From contig SKOL01000605.1 in the NCBI GenBank assembly GCA_007120055.1, positions 1 to 37,213 of the forward strand: DNA of 37,213 nucleotides, given 5' to 3'. A program made the position numbers and the translations under genes. Source of the stretch: Anaerobacillus sp. (lineage in GTDB: Bacteria > Bacillota > Bacilli > Bacillales_H > Anaerobacillaceae). The notes under the pieces were generated by a model. That model ran no database searches and was not told the DNA's origin. It saw nothing but the letters and a program-made list of their open reading frames with translations. Numbering within the stretch: the stretch's first letter is position 1; each line of letters starts with the position of its first letter. Below, one piece after another: positions 7,499 to 13,771 of this stretch.

Positions 7499-7711
7499 TT
7501 GACAAAACATGAAATATTAGAACTATATCTGGAGAAAAAACGAAAAAAAATTACAAATAAATCGTTAGCTGAAGCAATTGGTTGTAGTCCATCATTATTG
7601 AGTCATTTCTTTAATTTTGAATGCAACTTGAGTGATGAGAAATTAATAAAGCTTAAAGAATTAATTAATCAAGCCAAAGAGTATGAATGGCAAAGAGTAG
7701 CAATAGATTAA
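7499..7711 (+). CDS. XRE-like small regulator, 70 aa
   Basis: A compact helix-turn-helix protein (KSLAEAIGCSPSLLSHFFNFECNLSDEKL) similar in build to the 61-residue protein at 4193. The TTG at 7499 is chosen since AAGGAGGGG ends eight bases upstream; another in-frame TTG at 7481 overlaps that site. It stands alone between a terminator on the left and a non-coding, hairpin-rich stretch on the right. Target unknown. Confidence 0.75.
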   Translation: MTKHEILELYLEKKRKKITNKSLAEAIGCSPSLLSHFFNFECNLSDEKLIKLKELINQAKEYEWQRVAID

Positions 7712-7715
7712 ACCC

Positions 7716-7884
7716 TGACCGCATCGGTGTTCCCATTAACACTGCCCCAGCTTTTTCTCGGTCAAAAAAGATAAGATTAAGCACGGTTTTAATTTGTTGC
7801 GTCTAAAGCGATAAATTAAATTCCTCCTATTATATAATTTTTAACGCACATGAGAGACAGTGAGGCAGTCGTTTAGACTGTCTC
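7716..7884 (+). other. Hairpin-rich untranslated stretch
   Basis: TGACCG (7716-7721) can pair with CGGTCA (7759-7764), enclosing CGGTGTT (7725-7731) paired with AACACTG (7738-7744). Further right, GAGACAGT (7854-7861) pairs perfectly with ACTGTCTC (7877-7884), 41 bases before the next start codon. This may be a structured leader or small RNA. No known riboswitch is recognised. Confidence 0.4.
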
Positions 7885-7925
7885 TGTTCGTGTGTGACCA
7901 AACAAATTTGAAAGGTGTGTTTAGT

Positions 7926-8165
7926 GTGGATAATGTTAATGAAAAAGTAAAACGTGATACCAGAAAAGAAAGAATTATTTCACTTACACAGAGCGAACTA
8001 AATGACATTGTTTACTATGCAAGTTTGAGAGCATCAAAAAAGGCTCTTGATAATCATTACAATGGTTTGATTCCGTGGTTTGATTTATTTGAGCGTGATC
8101 ATGCAAATATGCTAATGGAGCTTGAGCAAATTAAATTGAGGTTGGATTGTAAAGACAATGACTAA
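7926..8165 (+). CDS. Hypothetical helical protein, 79 aa
   Basis: A charged, mainly helical protein (RKERIISLTQSELNDIVYYASLRASKKAL ... MLMELEQIKLRLD) with no recognised family; a coiled-coil C-terminus is likely. The GTG at 7926 follows GAAAGG with ten bases between; the open frame upstream runs through a hairpin and has no site. It overlaps the following 43-residue zinc-ribbon gene by eight bases, suggesting translational coupling. Function unknown. Confidence 0.6.
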   Translation: MDNVNEKVKRDTRKERIISLTQSELNDIVYYASLRASKKALDNHYNGLIPWFDLFERDHANMLMELEQIKLRLDCKDND

Positions 8166-8289
8166 AAAATATTGCTCACACTGTTGTACGATTACCACAA
8201 ATGATCAGTGCGGTGGTTGTAATGAAGGTGAATTGAAAGAGATAGTGATTACAGTTCAAGCATCAAAGGAGGTATTAAATGAAGCCTGA
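8158..8289 (+). CDS. Tiny zinc-ribbon-like protein, 43 aa
   Basis: The protein begins MTKKYCSHCCTITTNDQCGG and continues CNEGELKEIV; two CxxC pairs (CSHC and CGGC) 10-11 residues apart suit a single structural zinc. Such miniature ribbons are frequent among phage early genes and may bind nucleic acid or a host enzyme. It overlaps both neighbours (8 bases left, 11 bases right), so its position in a coupled operon supports its being real. Function unknown. Confidence 0.6.
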   Translation: MTKKYCSHCCTITTNDQCGGCNEGELKEIVITVQASKEVLNEA

Positions 8290-8935
8290 TAACCCTAATT
8301 TTTACAAAGGTGAATATAGAAGTAAATTTGAAATTATAGATAAAGTGCAAGTAAATACACTGCCAACATTAGAAACTGTAAGAGAATTTTATGAAGTACA
8401 TATGTTTGATGATGGATATATAGGAGTTTACAACACTGATAGAAATAAATATGTGAAGCCTCATATTGGTGATGAAAGAAGTTATTATTTCCGTTATGGA
8501 TTGAGGACGATTGAAAGTAAATCCAAAACTACATATATGCATAGGTTAGTGGGCTTATGTTGGGTTGATGGGTGGTCTGAGGGTAAAGTAATTGACCACA
8601 AAGACAACAATCAGCTTAATAACCTGAAAGAAAATCTTGAATGGGTACTCGGTGAGGTTAATACGAAAAGAGCCGTTGAAAATAGTTGTGGAGTAGGTAG
8701 ACCGAGAATAGTTAAATATAAATTGACGCAGCTTGAAAAATCAGAATTAGGCAGTAGACGCTTGAGTTTAAAAGAGGTTGAAGCGATATTCGAGCTATAT
8801 GAAGACGGTCATAGTGTATCAGCTATTGCGAAAGAATTAGATGTTACGCAACCATGTGTAAGCCAGATTTTGCACGGTAAGCGGTGGAGTACACATCCTG
8901 CTAGTAAGTTATTTTTTAAAAGAAAAATTGGATAA
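8279..8935 (+). CDS. HNH homing endonuclease with C-terminal HTH
   Basis: A 218-residue free-standing HNH endonuclease of the phage I-HmuI/NUMOD type. The nuclease core spans about residues 83-125: YMHRLVGLCWVDGW, then VIDHKDNNQLNN and NLEWV, containing the HNH His and Asn residues. A C-terminal helix-turn-helix (HSVSAIAKELDVTQPCVSQIL, about 178-198) should confer DNA specificity. AAAGGAGG lies before the ATG. It stands next to a tRNA-like gene and is probably a mobile passenger. No intron is evident around it. Confidence 0.88.
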   Translation: MKPDNPNFYKGEYRSKFEIIDKVQVNTLPTLETVREFYEVHMFDDGYIGVYNTDRNKYVKPHIGDERSYYFRYGLRTIESKSKTTYMHRLVGLCWVDGWSEGKVIDHKDNNQLNNLKENLEWVLGEVNTKRAVENSCGVGRPRIVKYKLTQLEKSELGSRRLSLKEVEAIFELYEDGHSVSAIAKELDVTQPCVSQILHGKRWSTHPASKLFFKRKIG

Positions 8936-8983
8936 TACATAAATTATTGTAAAAGCTACTATAGAAGTTAGTTTTATTTTTTT

Positions 8984-9053
8984 GCACTCTTAGCTCAGTC
9001 TGGTTAGAGCAAACCTTTACGGTTATTTCGTTGGTTCAAATCCAACAGAGTGC
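8984..9053 (+). tRNA. tRNA-like RNA with shortened anticodon arm
   Basis: GCACTCT (8984-8990) pairs perfectly with AGAGTGC (9047-9053). T8-A9 follow, then a D arm GCTC/GAGC with a GG-containing loop, a 5-nt variable region and a perfect T arm GTTGG-TTCAAAT-CCAAC. Between them the anticodon arm is only 13 nt, AACC-TTTAC-GGTT, a 4-bp stem and 5-nt loop instead of 17 nt, so no normal anticodon loop can be drawn. CCA is not encoded. It is a degenerate tRNA or a tRNA mimic; amino-acid identity cannot be assigned. Confidence 0.65.
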
Positions 9054-9150
9054 GCTAATTAATAAAAAATTAGAAAAATATTCAAATATACGCTTTATAG
9101 TACCCTATTTTTGACGTTAGTTGAATATACTGTCAAAAAGGAGGGATACG

Positions 9151-9327
9151 ATGCTCAGAATTATCATGAATAGTGGAGTTATATATGAAGATGATGAATG
9201 GCATTTTGATAGTCTTATGATTGAATGTTATCAAGAAGGTAGACTTTACAATGGATTAATAAATTTTCGTAAAAATGTATTTATTAATCCTTCGCAAATT
9301 TCATCGATTGAAATAATTGAAGATTAG
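9151..9327 (+). CDS. Hypothetical protein, 58 aa
   Basis: A short beta-rich acidic protein (MLRIIMNSGVIYEDDEWHFD ... INPSQISSIEII) that reads like a small barrel or sheet domain. The ATG at 9151 has AAAAAGGAGGG seven bases upstream; the frame continues upstream to a TTG at 9121 without a site. It is followed closely by two very small genes. Function unknown. Confidence 0.6.
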   Translation: MLRIIMNSGVIYEDDEWHFDSLMIECYQEGRLYNGLINFRKNVFINPSQISSIEIIED

Positions 9328-9336
9328 GTGATAAAA

Positions 9337-9414
9337 ATGCACTTATTTAAAAAAGAAGATAAAACTGCTGAGGATAAAATAAAACGTATTGGAAATTCTG
9401 GTAAAAAAGGGTGA
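9337..9414 (+). CDS. Very small basic protein, 25 aa
   Basis: It reads MHLFKKEDKTAEDKIKRIGN and ends SGKKG. The start has TAGGTGA seven bases upstream, overlapping the stop of the previous gene, and it is followed after five bases by another tiny ORF with a similar core (KT..E.IK..I..G...KKG). The shared pattern in two consecutive ORFs supports both being translated. Function unknown. Confidence 0.45.
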   Translation: MHLFKKEDKTAEDKIKRIGNSGKKG

Positions 9415-9419
9415 TTTAA

Positions 9420-9515
9420 ATGAATAGATTCAGAAACACTTATGATGGTAAAACTCCACATGAACGAATTAAAGATACGATTCAAAAAGGACAAGAAAGC
9501 AAGAAAGGGAAATAG
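9420..9515 (+). CDS. Very small basic protein, 31 aa
   Basis: It reads MNRFRNTYDGKTPHERIKDT and ends IQKGQESKKGK, similar in its middle to the 25-residue ORF just upstream. The start codon lies five bases after that stop, with GGGTGA upstream serving as a weak site. A terminator begins six bases after its stop codon, as expected for the last gene of a transcript. Function unknown. Confidence 0.45.
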   Translation: MNRFRNTYDGKTPHERIKDTIQKGQESKKGK

Positions 9516-9521
9516 TTATTA

Positions 9522-9548
9522 AGCATCCGTAAAGGGTGCTTTTTATTT
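9522..9548 (+). terminator. Rho-independent terminator
   Basis: AGCATCC pairs with GGGTGCT (one G-U pair) around the loop GTAAA and is followed by TTTTATTTT. Confidence 0.75.
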
Positions 9549-9640
9549 TGGATAAATTATGAAAATTCTCCTTTAATCTTTAGTGGAAATGATTGTTAAT
9601 TTGATGATAATGTCTTTATTAAGATAAGGGAGATGAAAAG

Positions 9641-9811
9641 ATGGCTAAGAAAAAAGATTACACTGTGATCATTAAACATAATCACAAAGAAAGAACAGAA
9701 GCATCCGAACAGAGAATGCAACGATTAATTAACAATGTAACTAGAGAGTTACTAAGAGAATATCCTCATTTATTAAATAATGATGATGTGCAGGAAACGC
9801 TTAAAAGATGA
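9641..9811 (+). CDS. Small basic helical protein, 56 aa
   Basis: It begins MAKKKDYTVIIKHNHKERTE and ends DDVQETLKR; a basic N-terminus precedes a helical part (EQRMQRLINNVTRELLREY). AAGGGAG lies eight bases before the ATG. It stands alone between the terminator at 9522-9548 and the lipoprotein gene. No family recognised; nucleic-acid binding is possible from charge but not shown. Confidence 0.55.
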   Translation: MAKKKDYTVIIKHNHKERTEASEQRMQRLINNVTRELLREYPHLLNNDDVQETLKR

Positions 9812-9880
9812 GTGACTTATAAGAATTAGGAGGAAAACATTTCCTATCTATCTAATATAGTAAATTAGGAGGTGTTTTTA

Positions 9881-10312
9881 ATGAAAAAATTCATTTACAT
9901 ATTCATTATTTTATTTGTTGCGGTAGGTTGTTCAGATGAGGAAACAAGTTACGATAATCAAGCAGAAGAAATTGAACTTAACCTTTATACATTTGAGGAA
10001 TTACATGAAACGGTATGGGAAGACTCAGAAGAAGTATTTAATATTTTAGTAAAAAAGTTAGATGATAATTATAATTTCAGCCAAGAGGATCACGATAAAA
10101 TTAAAAATTACTTCAACCGTTATATTGACAGTAATTATAAGAATATGGAAGGCGCTGAGTATTCATTGGTAACTAATATCTTTACTTTTGATTTGAATAT
10201 GATGATCAGACATGGTGGCGATAAAGAACAACAAAAAGAAAGAGCAAAGAGAGTAGAAAAGCAGTATATGGAACTAGAACAACTTTTTAAAGAAAGAAAT
10301 AAATTGAATTAA
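9881..10312 (+). CDS. Small lipoprotein, 143 aa
   Basis: The N-terminus MKKFIYIFIILFVAVGC is a lipoprotein signal ending in an AVGC lipobox at Cys17; the mature part is acidic and helical (EEIELNLYTFEELHETVWED, ending in a charged helix EQQKERAKRVEKQYMELEQL). It should be anchored to the outer face of the membrane. The ATG at 9881 has TTAGGAGG upstream. Phage-borne lipoproteins sometimes alter the host surface or block superinfection; that role is a guess here. Confidence 0.75.
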   Translation: MKKFIYIFIILFVAVGCSDEETSYDNQAEEIELNLYTFEELHETVWEDSEEVFNILVKKLDDNYNFSQEDHDKIKNYFNRYIDSNYKNMEGAEYSLVTNIFTFDLNMMIRHGGDKEQQKERAKRVEKQYMELEQLFKERNKLN

Positions 10313-10377
10313 TTGTAAAATTTTGAAGGGTTTTATCGAACTTTACCGAAATAAGTAGGTGAAGGGAGGTGGGATTG

Positions 10378-10776
10378 ATGGATTGGAAACAGTATTACGT
10401 AAAGAAACTTTCAGGTAAGGTGTTTGATTTAGAAGAAGTAAAGACTGTAATTAGTAACGTTATTGTAAAGCCATTAAATTTAGAACTTCATAAGAGTCGT
10501 CAAAAACAAATTGAAATTAATTCACATGAGGTAGTAATGCCTGATTGTACAATTAGATATCAAATTGAACAGGATAAATTACTATTTAACAAGTTTGATC
10601 TAGATGGAAATCTATTTGAAACAAATGCGATTGCTTCAATATATTTAGAAAATGGACAATATGGTATTAATCAATTTCAAAACCAGTTATATAGTGATTT
10701 ATTTGAGGCTATAGAGGGAACATTTTGTTATCTCTTAACTGGTACAACAATTATGATTTTTAAAAGGTCTTGTTAA
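10378..10776 (+). CDS. Hypothetical protein, 132 aa
   Basis: No family recognised. The sequence is mixed alpha/beta with a two-domain look: a helical start (DWKQYYVKKLSGKVFDLEEV) and a strand-rich middle (VVMPDCTIRYQIEQDKLLFNKFDLDGNLFE). No membrane segment or catalytic motif is seen. The ATG at 10378 follows GGGAGGTGGG; the frame extends to a GTG at 10369 that overlaps that site. It ends shortly before a terminator. Function unknown. Confidence 0.65.
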   Translation: MDWKQYYVKKLSGKVFDLEEVKTVISNVIVKPLNLELHKSRQKQIEINSHEVVMPDCTIRYQIEQDKLLFNKFDLDGNLFETNAIASIYLENGQYGINQFQNQLYSDLFEAIEGTFCYLLTGTTIMIFKRSC

Positions 10777-10822
10777 CTTTTGGAAAACAGAGGTGTATCT
10801 AATAAAATATCATTAAGACTTT

Positions 10823-10850
10823 AGTCATCCGTTTTGGATGGCTTTTTATT
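10823..10850 (+). terminator. Rho-independent terminator
   Basis: AGTCATCC (10823-10830) pairs with GGATGGCT (10836-10843), with one G-U pair, followed by TTTTATTTT. Confidence 0.75.
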
Positions 10851-10899
10851 TTGTTCGTTTCAAAATGTAACAATCAAAATTTAACTAGGTGGTGAATGA

Positions 10900-11172
10900 A
10901 TGGCAATTATCACGAAAAAAGAACAGAAGTTTAATAAAATTATAGATAGCTTAAAAAGCTATAGTGACGATGCTTTTGTAGATAAATTTATTGAAATGTA
11001 TCCGAAAGACTGGAATAAGATCAAAGCCAGATACAACAAGCATGAGCGTATGAATAAAAAACGTAAAGAAAAGACAGGTAAAGGTCATCCGATGGCAGCG
11101 CCTAGAAAGTATATATTGGTGAGCAGTTATCAGTTTAGAAAAAACACTTTGAGGAGGGATTCAGAGTGTTGA
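10900..11172 (+). CDS. Hypothetical basic protein, 90 aa
   Basis: A very basic protein (KARYNKHERMNKKRKEKTGKGH in the middle) with a helical N-terminal half; DNA or RNA binding is plausible. The family is not recognised. TAGGTGGTG lies before the ATG. Its last codons overlap the start of the metallopeptidase-like gene by seven bases, so the two are translated as a coupled pair. Confidence 0.65.
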   Translation: MAIITKKEQKFNKIIDSLKSYSDDAFVDKFIEMYPKDWNKIKARYNKHERMNKKRKEKTGKGHPMAAPRKYILVSSYQFRKNTLRRDSEC

Positions 11173-11483
11173 ACATTAAAATTGGTCATATGGATTACCA
11201 TTATCAAGAATTGGAATGTGTGAGTAAAGAAGAATTAAAACGTGGTGAAGTAAATTTCATTAATCGTGAAATAAAGGTTGATAACACAATGGATAAACCT
11301 ACGATTGCTGAAACGGTTATTCACGAAGTAATTCACGCTATTGATGATCTAATGGTAATTGAGCTAGAAGAAAATCAAGTAAATCAATTAGGTGCTGGTA
11401 TGGCAATGTTTATTAAGGATAATCCAATGATTGTGAATAAGATTATTAATTTATTAGGTGAGAATGATGTGGACGAAAGCTGA
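11166..11483 (+). CDS. HExxH metallopeptidase-like small protein
   Basis: A 105-residue protein with the zinc-peptidase signature HEVIHAID (His53, Glu54, His57) in a helix preceded by an edge strand (NREIKVDNTMDKPTIAETVI), as in small phage and ImmA/IrrE- or SprT-like peptidases. A third ligand may be Glu or Asp downstream (ELEENQVN). The GTG at 11166 has GAGGAGGG upstream. In temperate elements such peptidases can cleave repressors; here no partner gene of known type is adjacent, so the substrate is unknown. Confidence 0.7.
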   Translation: MLNIKIGHMDYHYQELECVSKEELKRGEVNFINREIKVDNTMDKPTIAETVIHEVIHAIDDLMVIELEENQVNQLGAGMAMFIKDNPMIVNKIINLLGENDVDES

Positions 11484-11697
11484 GAGAAAACTACTTGATA
11501 ATAGGAATTATGAGTTTAGTGATGATCCATATAAGTATAGGAAAAAGCCTAGAGAGGTTATGACTATTGATGAAATATATGCTGAGTATCCGAGGTTGAG
11601 AGATAAGCTTGAGGGTAAGGGTAAAGGTAAAGAGGGTAAGCGGAAAACGAGGAAAACTAGGAAAACTAGAAGGAAAAGTAAAGGGGATGTTGGTTGA
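11464..11697 (+). CDS. Small protein with basic repetitive tail, about 77 aa
   Basis: The N-terminal half is ordinary (KAERKLLDNRNYEFSDDPYKYRKKP ... EIYAEYPRLRDKLEG). The C-terminal third is a low-complexity basic tract with GK and KTR repeats (GKGKGKEGKRKTRKTRKTRR) encoded by near-repeating GGTAAA and AAAACTAGG words. The start overlaps the previous gene; AGGTGAG precedes the ATGs at 11464 and 11467. The tail suggests nucleic-acid binding or recent repeat slippage. Function unknown. Confidence 0.6.
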   Translation: MMWTKAERKLLDNRNYEFSDDPYKYRKKPREVMTIDEIYAEYPRLRDKLEGKGKGKEGKRKTRKTRKTRRKSKGDVG

Positions 11698-11765
11698 TTA
11701 TGTTGTTTTTGTAGCAGTTTGTACGAAAATATATGAAAAAATAGGAAAAAATCAACATTTTTCTG

Positions 11766-11794
11766 TTTATTTTTTAAACAAGCATTGGTATAAT
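11766..11794 (+). promoter_or_regulatory. Extended -10 promoter for the toxin-antitoxin pair
   Basis: TTTATT (11766-11771), a 17-bp spacer and TATAAT (11789-11794) preceded by TGG, an extended -10 pattern. It lies 45 bp before the antitoxin start, and no terminator separates them. Confidence 0.65.
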
Positions 11795-11838
11795 TAACCT
11801 ATCAATAGTCATACTGTTTATTAATGGAGGTGAACGGT

Positions 11839-12009
11839 ATGTGCGATAAAGAGGAGGGAAAAGAAATGAATCTAACTTCTGAAAGAATTGATGTTAAACA
11901 CTCATTATCCGAAGCTATGAAAGAAGTTAAAGAAATTAGAGAAGGTAAAAGACCTAGACGATCATGGAAAAATATGGTGGCGAGGGTTAGAGATAATCTG
12001 GAAAAATAA
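11839..12009 (+). CDS. Antitoxin of a RelE/ParE-type pair, 56 aa
   Basis: A small charged protein (SLSEAMKEVKEIREGKRPRR SW in its middle) whose position directly before a RelE-like toxin gene, with a one-base TAATG overlap, identifies it as the antitoxin. A DNA-binding N-terminus is not obvious. Two starts have good sites: ATG 11839 (GGAGGTGAA) and ATG 11866 (GAGGAGGG), giving 56 or 47 residues. The pair has its own promoter, so it can be expressed in the integrated state and would stabilise the element. Confidence 0.7.
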   Translation: MCDKEEGKEMNLTSERIDVKHSLSEAMKEVKEIREGKRPRRSWKNMVARVRDNLEK

Positions 12010-12353
12010 TGGCCTATTTTGTTCATGATGTTGAAAAGTTTGAAAAAGATTTAACTAGATTAGCTAAAAGATATCCCTCTAGTGTTGATTTGGTTGAAGA
12101 ATTATTTGAAAAAATAGAAGATGGCAAGCTTGAAGGCACTCCTATTACTAAATTAAAACTCAAAGGAAATAAAGTTTTTAAAACACGGCTTGAAAATCCA
12201 GATGCAAATAGGGGGAAATCAGGTGGTTTTAGAGTAATACTTTATTTAGTAACTTCAGACAATGAAGTGTTTCCTCTTACAATATATTCAAAGAGTGATC
12301 AAGAAGATATTTCAAATAAAGAAATTATGAATATTATTAATAGATATATTTAA
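12009..12353 (+). CDS. RelE/HigB-family toxin, 114 aa
   Basis: The sequence has the features of RelE-superfamily ribosome-dependent mRNA interferases: VEKFEKDLTRLAKRYPS at the N-terminus, LKGNKVFKTRLENPD, then the conserved strand KSGGFRVILYLVTSDNEVFPL and a final YSKSDQEDISNKEI segment. Length is typical. It should cleave mRNA when free and be neutralised by the upstream protein. Its TAATG overlap ensures coupled synthesis. A hairpin terminator begins at its stop. It sits just left of terS as a stability passenger. Confidence 0.85.
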   Translation: MAYFVHDVEKFEKDLTRLAKRYPSSVDLVEELFEKIEDGKLEGTPITKLKLKGNKVFKTRLENPDANRGKSGGFRVILYLVTSDNEVFPLTIYSKSDQEDISNKEIMNIINRYI

Positions 12354-12388
12354 TATCCTTTCACATTTGTGAGAGGATATTTATTTTT
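12353..12388 (+). terminator. Rho-independent terminator after toxin gene
   Basis: ATATCCT (12353-12359) pairs with AGGATAT (12374-12380), with an inner TCAC/GTGA stem, followed by TTATTTTT. Confidence 0.75.
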
Positions 12389-12454
12389 AATAAAATGTAA
12401 GAAAAACTACACGTAGTCGGAACTTGTCAAAAATTTTGAGGAGGTGAATGAATT

Positions 12455-12856
12455 ATGTTAAACGAAAAACAAATCAAGTTAATTGAACTTTTAGTAAGCG
12501 GAGAAGTATTAATTAAGGATGCTCTTGAACAAACTGGAATTCCGAAGTCAACTTATTACGACTGGAGAAAGAATGAAACTGGTGAATTCATGAAAGCCTA
12601 CAATGAAGCGCTAGGTTTTAAGGTTGATGAGGCCAAAAAGAATATTAAAAATAATGTTGAGCGTTATTTAAAAACACTTGATGATATTCAGTCCAAAGGA
12701 AAGAATGAGCAAGCTAGAGTAAATGCAGTTGGTAAGCTGTTTACCTTTGCTGAACTTGATCCATCATTCAAACAAGAAATTAACATTAAAGATAATGAAG
12801 AACATAAGAATGTATTACTCGATATGCTTAAAGATAATAAGCAGGTTGAAGAGTAG
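12455..12856 (+). CDS. terS: Terminase small subunit, phBC6A51-type
   Basis: A 133-residue DNA-recognition subunit of the packaging motor. The N-terminal helix-turn-helix (NEKQIKLIELLVSGEVLIKDALEQTGIPKSTYYDWRK) is typical of phBC6A51-type small terminases and is followed by a helical oligomerisation part (VDEAKKNIKNNVERYLKTLDDIQSK) and an acidic tail. GAGGAGGTGA precedes the ATG. It is separated from terL by a tyrosine recombinase gene, an uncommon interruption. Recognition sequence (pac or cos) unknown. Confidence 0.85.
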   Translation: MLNEKQIKLIELLVSGEVLIKDALEQTGIPKSTYYDWRKNETGEFMKAYNEALGFKVDEAKKNIKNNVERYLKTLDDIQSKGKNEQARVNAVGKLFTFAELDPSFKQEINIKDNEEHKNVLLDMLKDNKQVEE

Positions 12857-12878
12857 TATATTTTTTTGGTTTGATTGA

Positions 12879-13030
12879 GTTACACAAAATGTACATTTGT
12901 TAAACTCGTTTTTACAAGCCTCTGAAATCGTTGATATTAAAGGGTTTTAGAGGTTTTGTAAAATTATCCAAAAAATAACTTGCAAAACAGTTACACAAAA
13001 TGTATTATTAAAGTATAAAATGTGTAACTG
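12879..13030. promoter_or_regulatory. Repeats upstream of the small recombinase gene
   Basis: GTTACACAAAATGTA occurs at 12879-12893 and 12990-13004. The left copy continues into a near-palindrome whose centre AAATGTACATTT is perfect. The right copy has an inverted partner TGTGTAACTG at 13021-13030. Between them, ACAAGCCTCT and AGAGGTTTTGT (about 12914-12959) can pair as a hairpin. The block ends ten bases before the recombinase start, so these are candidate binding sites of that recombinase or its operators. Confidence 0.6.
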
Positions 13031-13040
13031 AGGTGATTGT

Positions 13041-13625
13041 ATGTCAACTGTTCAACCTATCCGAGAAAAACAGAAAATTGATCAAATGAAAGCTAATCTG
13101 AAAGCTCAAAGTTTAAGAAATCATTTACTATTTGTTTTTGGGATTAATGTAGGATTAAGAATATCAGACATATTAGAATTTAGAATTAAAGATGTAACAA
13201 ATAAACAGGGTAGAGTTTTAGATAGCATCGAGATATACGAAAAGAAGACAAAGAAACATAAGAGGTTTATGATTAACAAAAACGCAAAGCAAGCCATTCA
13301 AGAATATTTAAGGAGCTTAGAAAGTTATAGTGGTGAGGATTACCTTTTTAAAAGTAGGCAGAAAAATAGAAAAGGTGAGCATAAAGCAATGACTCGTTTT
13401 ATGGCTTATAAATTACTAAGTGAAGCAGCAGAGAAAGCTGGTATTGAGGATAGTATAGGGACTCATACATTACGGAAAACGTTTGGCTATCATGCTTATA
13501 AGAATGGAACAGATTTATCTTTGTTACAATATGTATTCAATCATGCAAGTCCTCAAGTAACGTTAAAATACATTGGAATAACTCAAGATAATATTGACGC
13601 AGTTTATATAAATAATAACCTTTAA
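13041..13625 (+). CDS. Small tyrosine recombinase, catalytic domain only
   Basis: 194 residues, lacking arm- and core-binding domains. It keeps the tyrosine-recombinase set: an Arg in GINVGLRISD, a Lys around EKKTKKHKRFM, HTLRKTFGYH (His and Arg), FNHAS in place of LGH, and the nucleophile Tyr in TLKYIGI. Similar short recombinases occur next to terminase genes in Bacillus phages; their role (multimer resolution, a dif-like site or regulation) is not settled to my knowledge. TGAGGTGAT precedes the ATG. It is flanked upstream by strong direct and inverted repeats and downstream by a terminator. Confidence 0.85.
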   Translation: MSTVQPIREKQKIDQMKANLKAQSLRNHLLFVFGINVGLRISDILEFRIKDVTNKQGRVLDSIEIYEKKTKKHKRFMINKNAKQAIQEYLRSLESYSGEDYLFKSRQKNRKGEHKAMTRFMAYKLLSEAAEKAGIEDSIGTHTLRKTFGYHAYKNGTDLSLLQYVFNHASPQVTLKYIGITQDNIDAVYINNNL

Positions 13626-13628
13626 GTT

Positions 13629-13659
13629 AAGTTGTTCAATTAATGGACAGCTTTTTTCT
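13629..13659 (+). terminator. Terminator after recombinase gene
   Basis: AAGTTGTTC (13629-13637) pairs with GGACAGCTT (13645-13653), including two G-U pairs, and is followed by TTTTTCTTTT. The stretch between here and terL (to 13771) holds CGCATT/AATGCG, another small dyad, but no gene. Confidence 0.65.
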
Positions 13660-13771
13660 TTTGTCTATAGACCCCCACCCATTATTTGAGGACGGGCTAG
13701 AGGTGGCGCATTGTAGCAAAATAATGCGTGATATATTTTAAAAATTCCAATTTAGAAAGGTAGGTGAATGA

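Noticed and set aside
8984..9053. Arg (ACG), Leu (TAA) or Lys (TTT) identity for the tRNA-like RNA
   Set aside because: Each of these readings forces mismatched anticodon stems or an impossible variable loop; the arm is four bases too short for any normal assignment.
11609..11797. Frame of 62 codons overlapping the basic-tail gene
   Set aside because: Alternative reading of the GGTAAA-type repeats; no ribosome site, and it runs over the toxin-antitoxin promoter.
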